From JBLNDG01 sp050261415 (GTDB lineage: Bacteria > Bacillota > Clostridia > Lutisporales > Lutisporaceae), in the NCBI GenBank assembly GCA_050261415.1, contig JBLNDG010000216.1, forward strand, positions 1 through 24,222: DNA of 24,222 bases. The letters are read 5' to 3'. Position numbers and translations under genes: made by a program. Below are positions 23,797 to 24,222 of the stretch, piece after piece. Numbering within the stretch: position 1 is the first letter of the stretch; each line of letters opens with the position of its first letter. Below the pieces are notes generated by a model. That model did no database searches. It saw only the letters and a list, made by a program, of their open reading frames with translations, and was not told where the DNA came from.

Positions 23797-23890
23797 GAGG
23801 TAACTGCAATCCAAATTTTTTATAAAAGTAGTGTGATATCTTGTCTCAATAAAGCCTCAAGACAGAATTGGAGAGAGAGGAGGGGAGAAA

Positions 23891-24088
23891 ATGAAAAAAT
23901 TAAGGAAAAGGTTTGAGTTTGATATTTTAAATACAATTGAAGCTTTTGCATGCATATGTGGTTGTCAGTGTGCCGCATGCTATTGTGGTTGTATTAATAT
24001 TACTGATCAATACGACGACGAGCATGATGATGACGCAGCTGAATCTGTTTATAACACTCAGTCTGATAATAAGGTAGAACTTCTATAG
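23891..24088 (+). CDS. Cys-rich RiPP precursor peptide, clostridial Cys-rich (CLI_3235-like) type
   Basis: 65 residues. A basic start (MKKLRKRF) and a short leader (EFDILNTIEAFA) precede a core with seven cysteines in 14 residues: Cys21, 23, 25, 27, 30, 32 and 34, mostly as CxC. An acidic tail follows (residues 39-51 nearly all Asp/Glu plus His), then a polar end. The layout, leader ending in EAFA before a CxCxCxC core, resembles the CLI_3235-type bacteriocin precursors of clostridia, which are paired with radical-SAM maturases; I place it there by pattern only. Start ATG 23891 is behind AGGAGGGGAGAAA, a strong site. The ABC exporter lies just upstream; a maturase would be expected past the window end. 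A small metal-binding protein is the alternative. Confidence 0.72.
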   Translation: MKKLRKRFEFDILNTIEAFACICGCQCAACYCGCINITDQYDDEHDDDAAESVYNTQSDNKVELL

Positions 24089-24107
24089 AATAAATAAACT
24101 GAATCAA

Positions 24108-24222
24108 CTTTCGCAGGACGAAACAGTTAGTTTCACCTTGATAAAATCAGGTAAGGAGGAAACAAAGTAATCCAAGAACTCACCGATAGTCTCCTTTGTA
24201 AGAAACAGTTTGTCCTGCAAAG
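24108..24222 (+). other. Foldable 115-nt stretch after the Cys-rich peptide, reaching the window edge
   Basis: Outer arms CTTT-GCAGGAC-AAAC (24108-24124, with two single-base bulges) and GTTTGTCCTGCAAAG (24208-24222) pair over 15 bases. Inside, GTTTC (24130-24134) pairs with GAAAC (24202-24206), ACC-TGAT pairs with ATCA-GGT (24135-24152), and AAGGAG (24153-24158), which looks like a ribosome binding site, pairs with CTCCTT (24191-24196). After AAGGAGG the frame from 24155 stays open to the edge (IQELTDSLLCKKQFVLQ from 24170) but shows no ordinary start codon. Confidence 0.4.

Noticed and set aside
24108..24222. Retron or group II intron RNA
   Set aside because: No reverse transcriptase is visible and the window ends here; the paired arms alone do not support the call. 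A leader RNA is simpler.
1..24222. CRISPR array, tRNA or rRNA genes
   Set aside because: No regularly spaced direct repeats and no cloverleaf or rRNA-like stretch were seen on either strand.

Overview
The window looks like a chromosome segment from a low-to-moderate-GC, spore-forming, anaerobic Firmicute of class Clostridia, plausibly near the Ruminiclostridium/Acetivibrio group. The signs are a CotJC-type spore-coat protein at the left edge, strong AGGAGG ribosome binding sites with frequent TTG/GTG starts, sigma-A promoters of TTGACT-17-TATAAT type, a cobalamin riboswitch, ATP-type PEP carboxykinase, and a clostridial-type cysteine-rich peptide at the right edge. The genus is an inference.

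Left part (1-4122): the 3' end of cotJC; a convergent 99-residue Cys-rich protein; a tightly packed set of class I/II aminotransferase, ECF-transporter S component and SAM methyltransferase; a small receiver-domain protein whose phospho-acceptor Asp is replaced by Asn and which ends in a zinc ribbon; and a convergent HMA-like protein without the metal-binding cysteines.

Centre (4216-11189): a near-consensus promoter, a complete cobalamin riboswitch with a terminator, then seven closely spaced genes cobT-cobU-cobS-cobC-cobQ-cbiB-cobD. Together they make cobyric acid, the aminopropanol-phosphate arm, the activated GDP-cobinamide and the alpha-ribazole nucleotide loop. No corrin-ring (cbi) genes are in the window, so this is the late-assembly/salvage half of B12 synthesis, repressed by B12 through the riboswitch.

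Right-centre (11333-19232): pckA; a convergent MFS transporter whose 5' end looks frame-disrupted; an overlapping Nudix hydrolase/UPF0489 pair; then on the minus strand an M20 PepT-like peptidase and a 420-residue protein of a family I do not recognise, preceded by a foldable 5' leader; then panB on the plus strand.

Right part (19524-24222): a solute-binding lipoprotein gene split by one in-frame TAA between its signal peptide and its mature body; a strong hairpin; then a visibly A+T-richer block with palindromic promoter DNA, an ABC exporter (no peptidase domain) and a 65-residue peptide with seven cysteines in 14 residues and an acidic tail. This last block looks like the left half of a ribosomally made, modified-peptide (RiPP) cluster of the clostridial Cys-rich type. 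It is followed by a foldable 115-nt stretch that runs off the window, where a maturase would be expected. This is the best candidate for an unusual system here.
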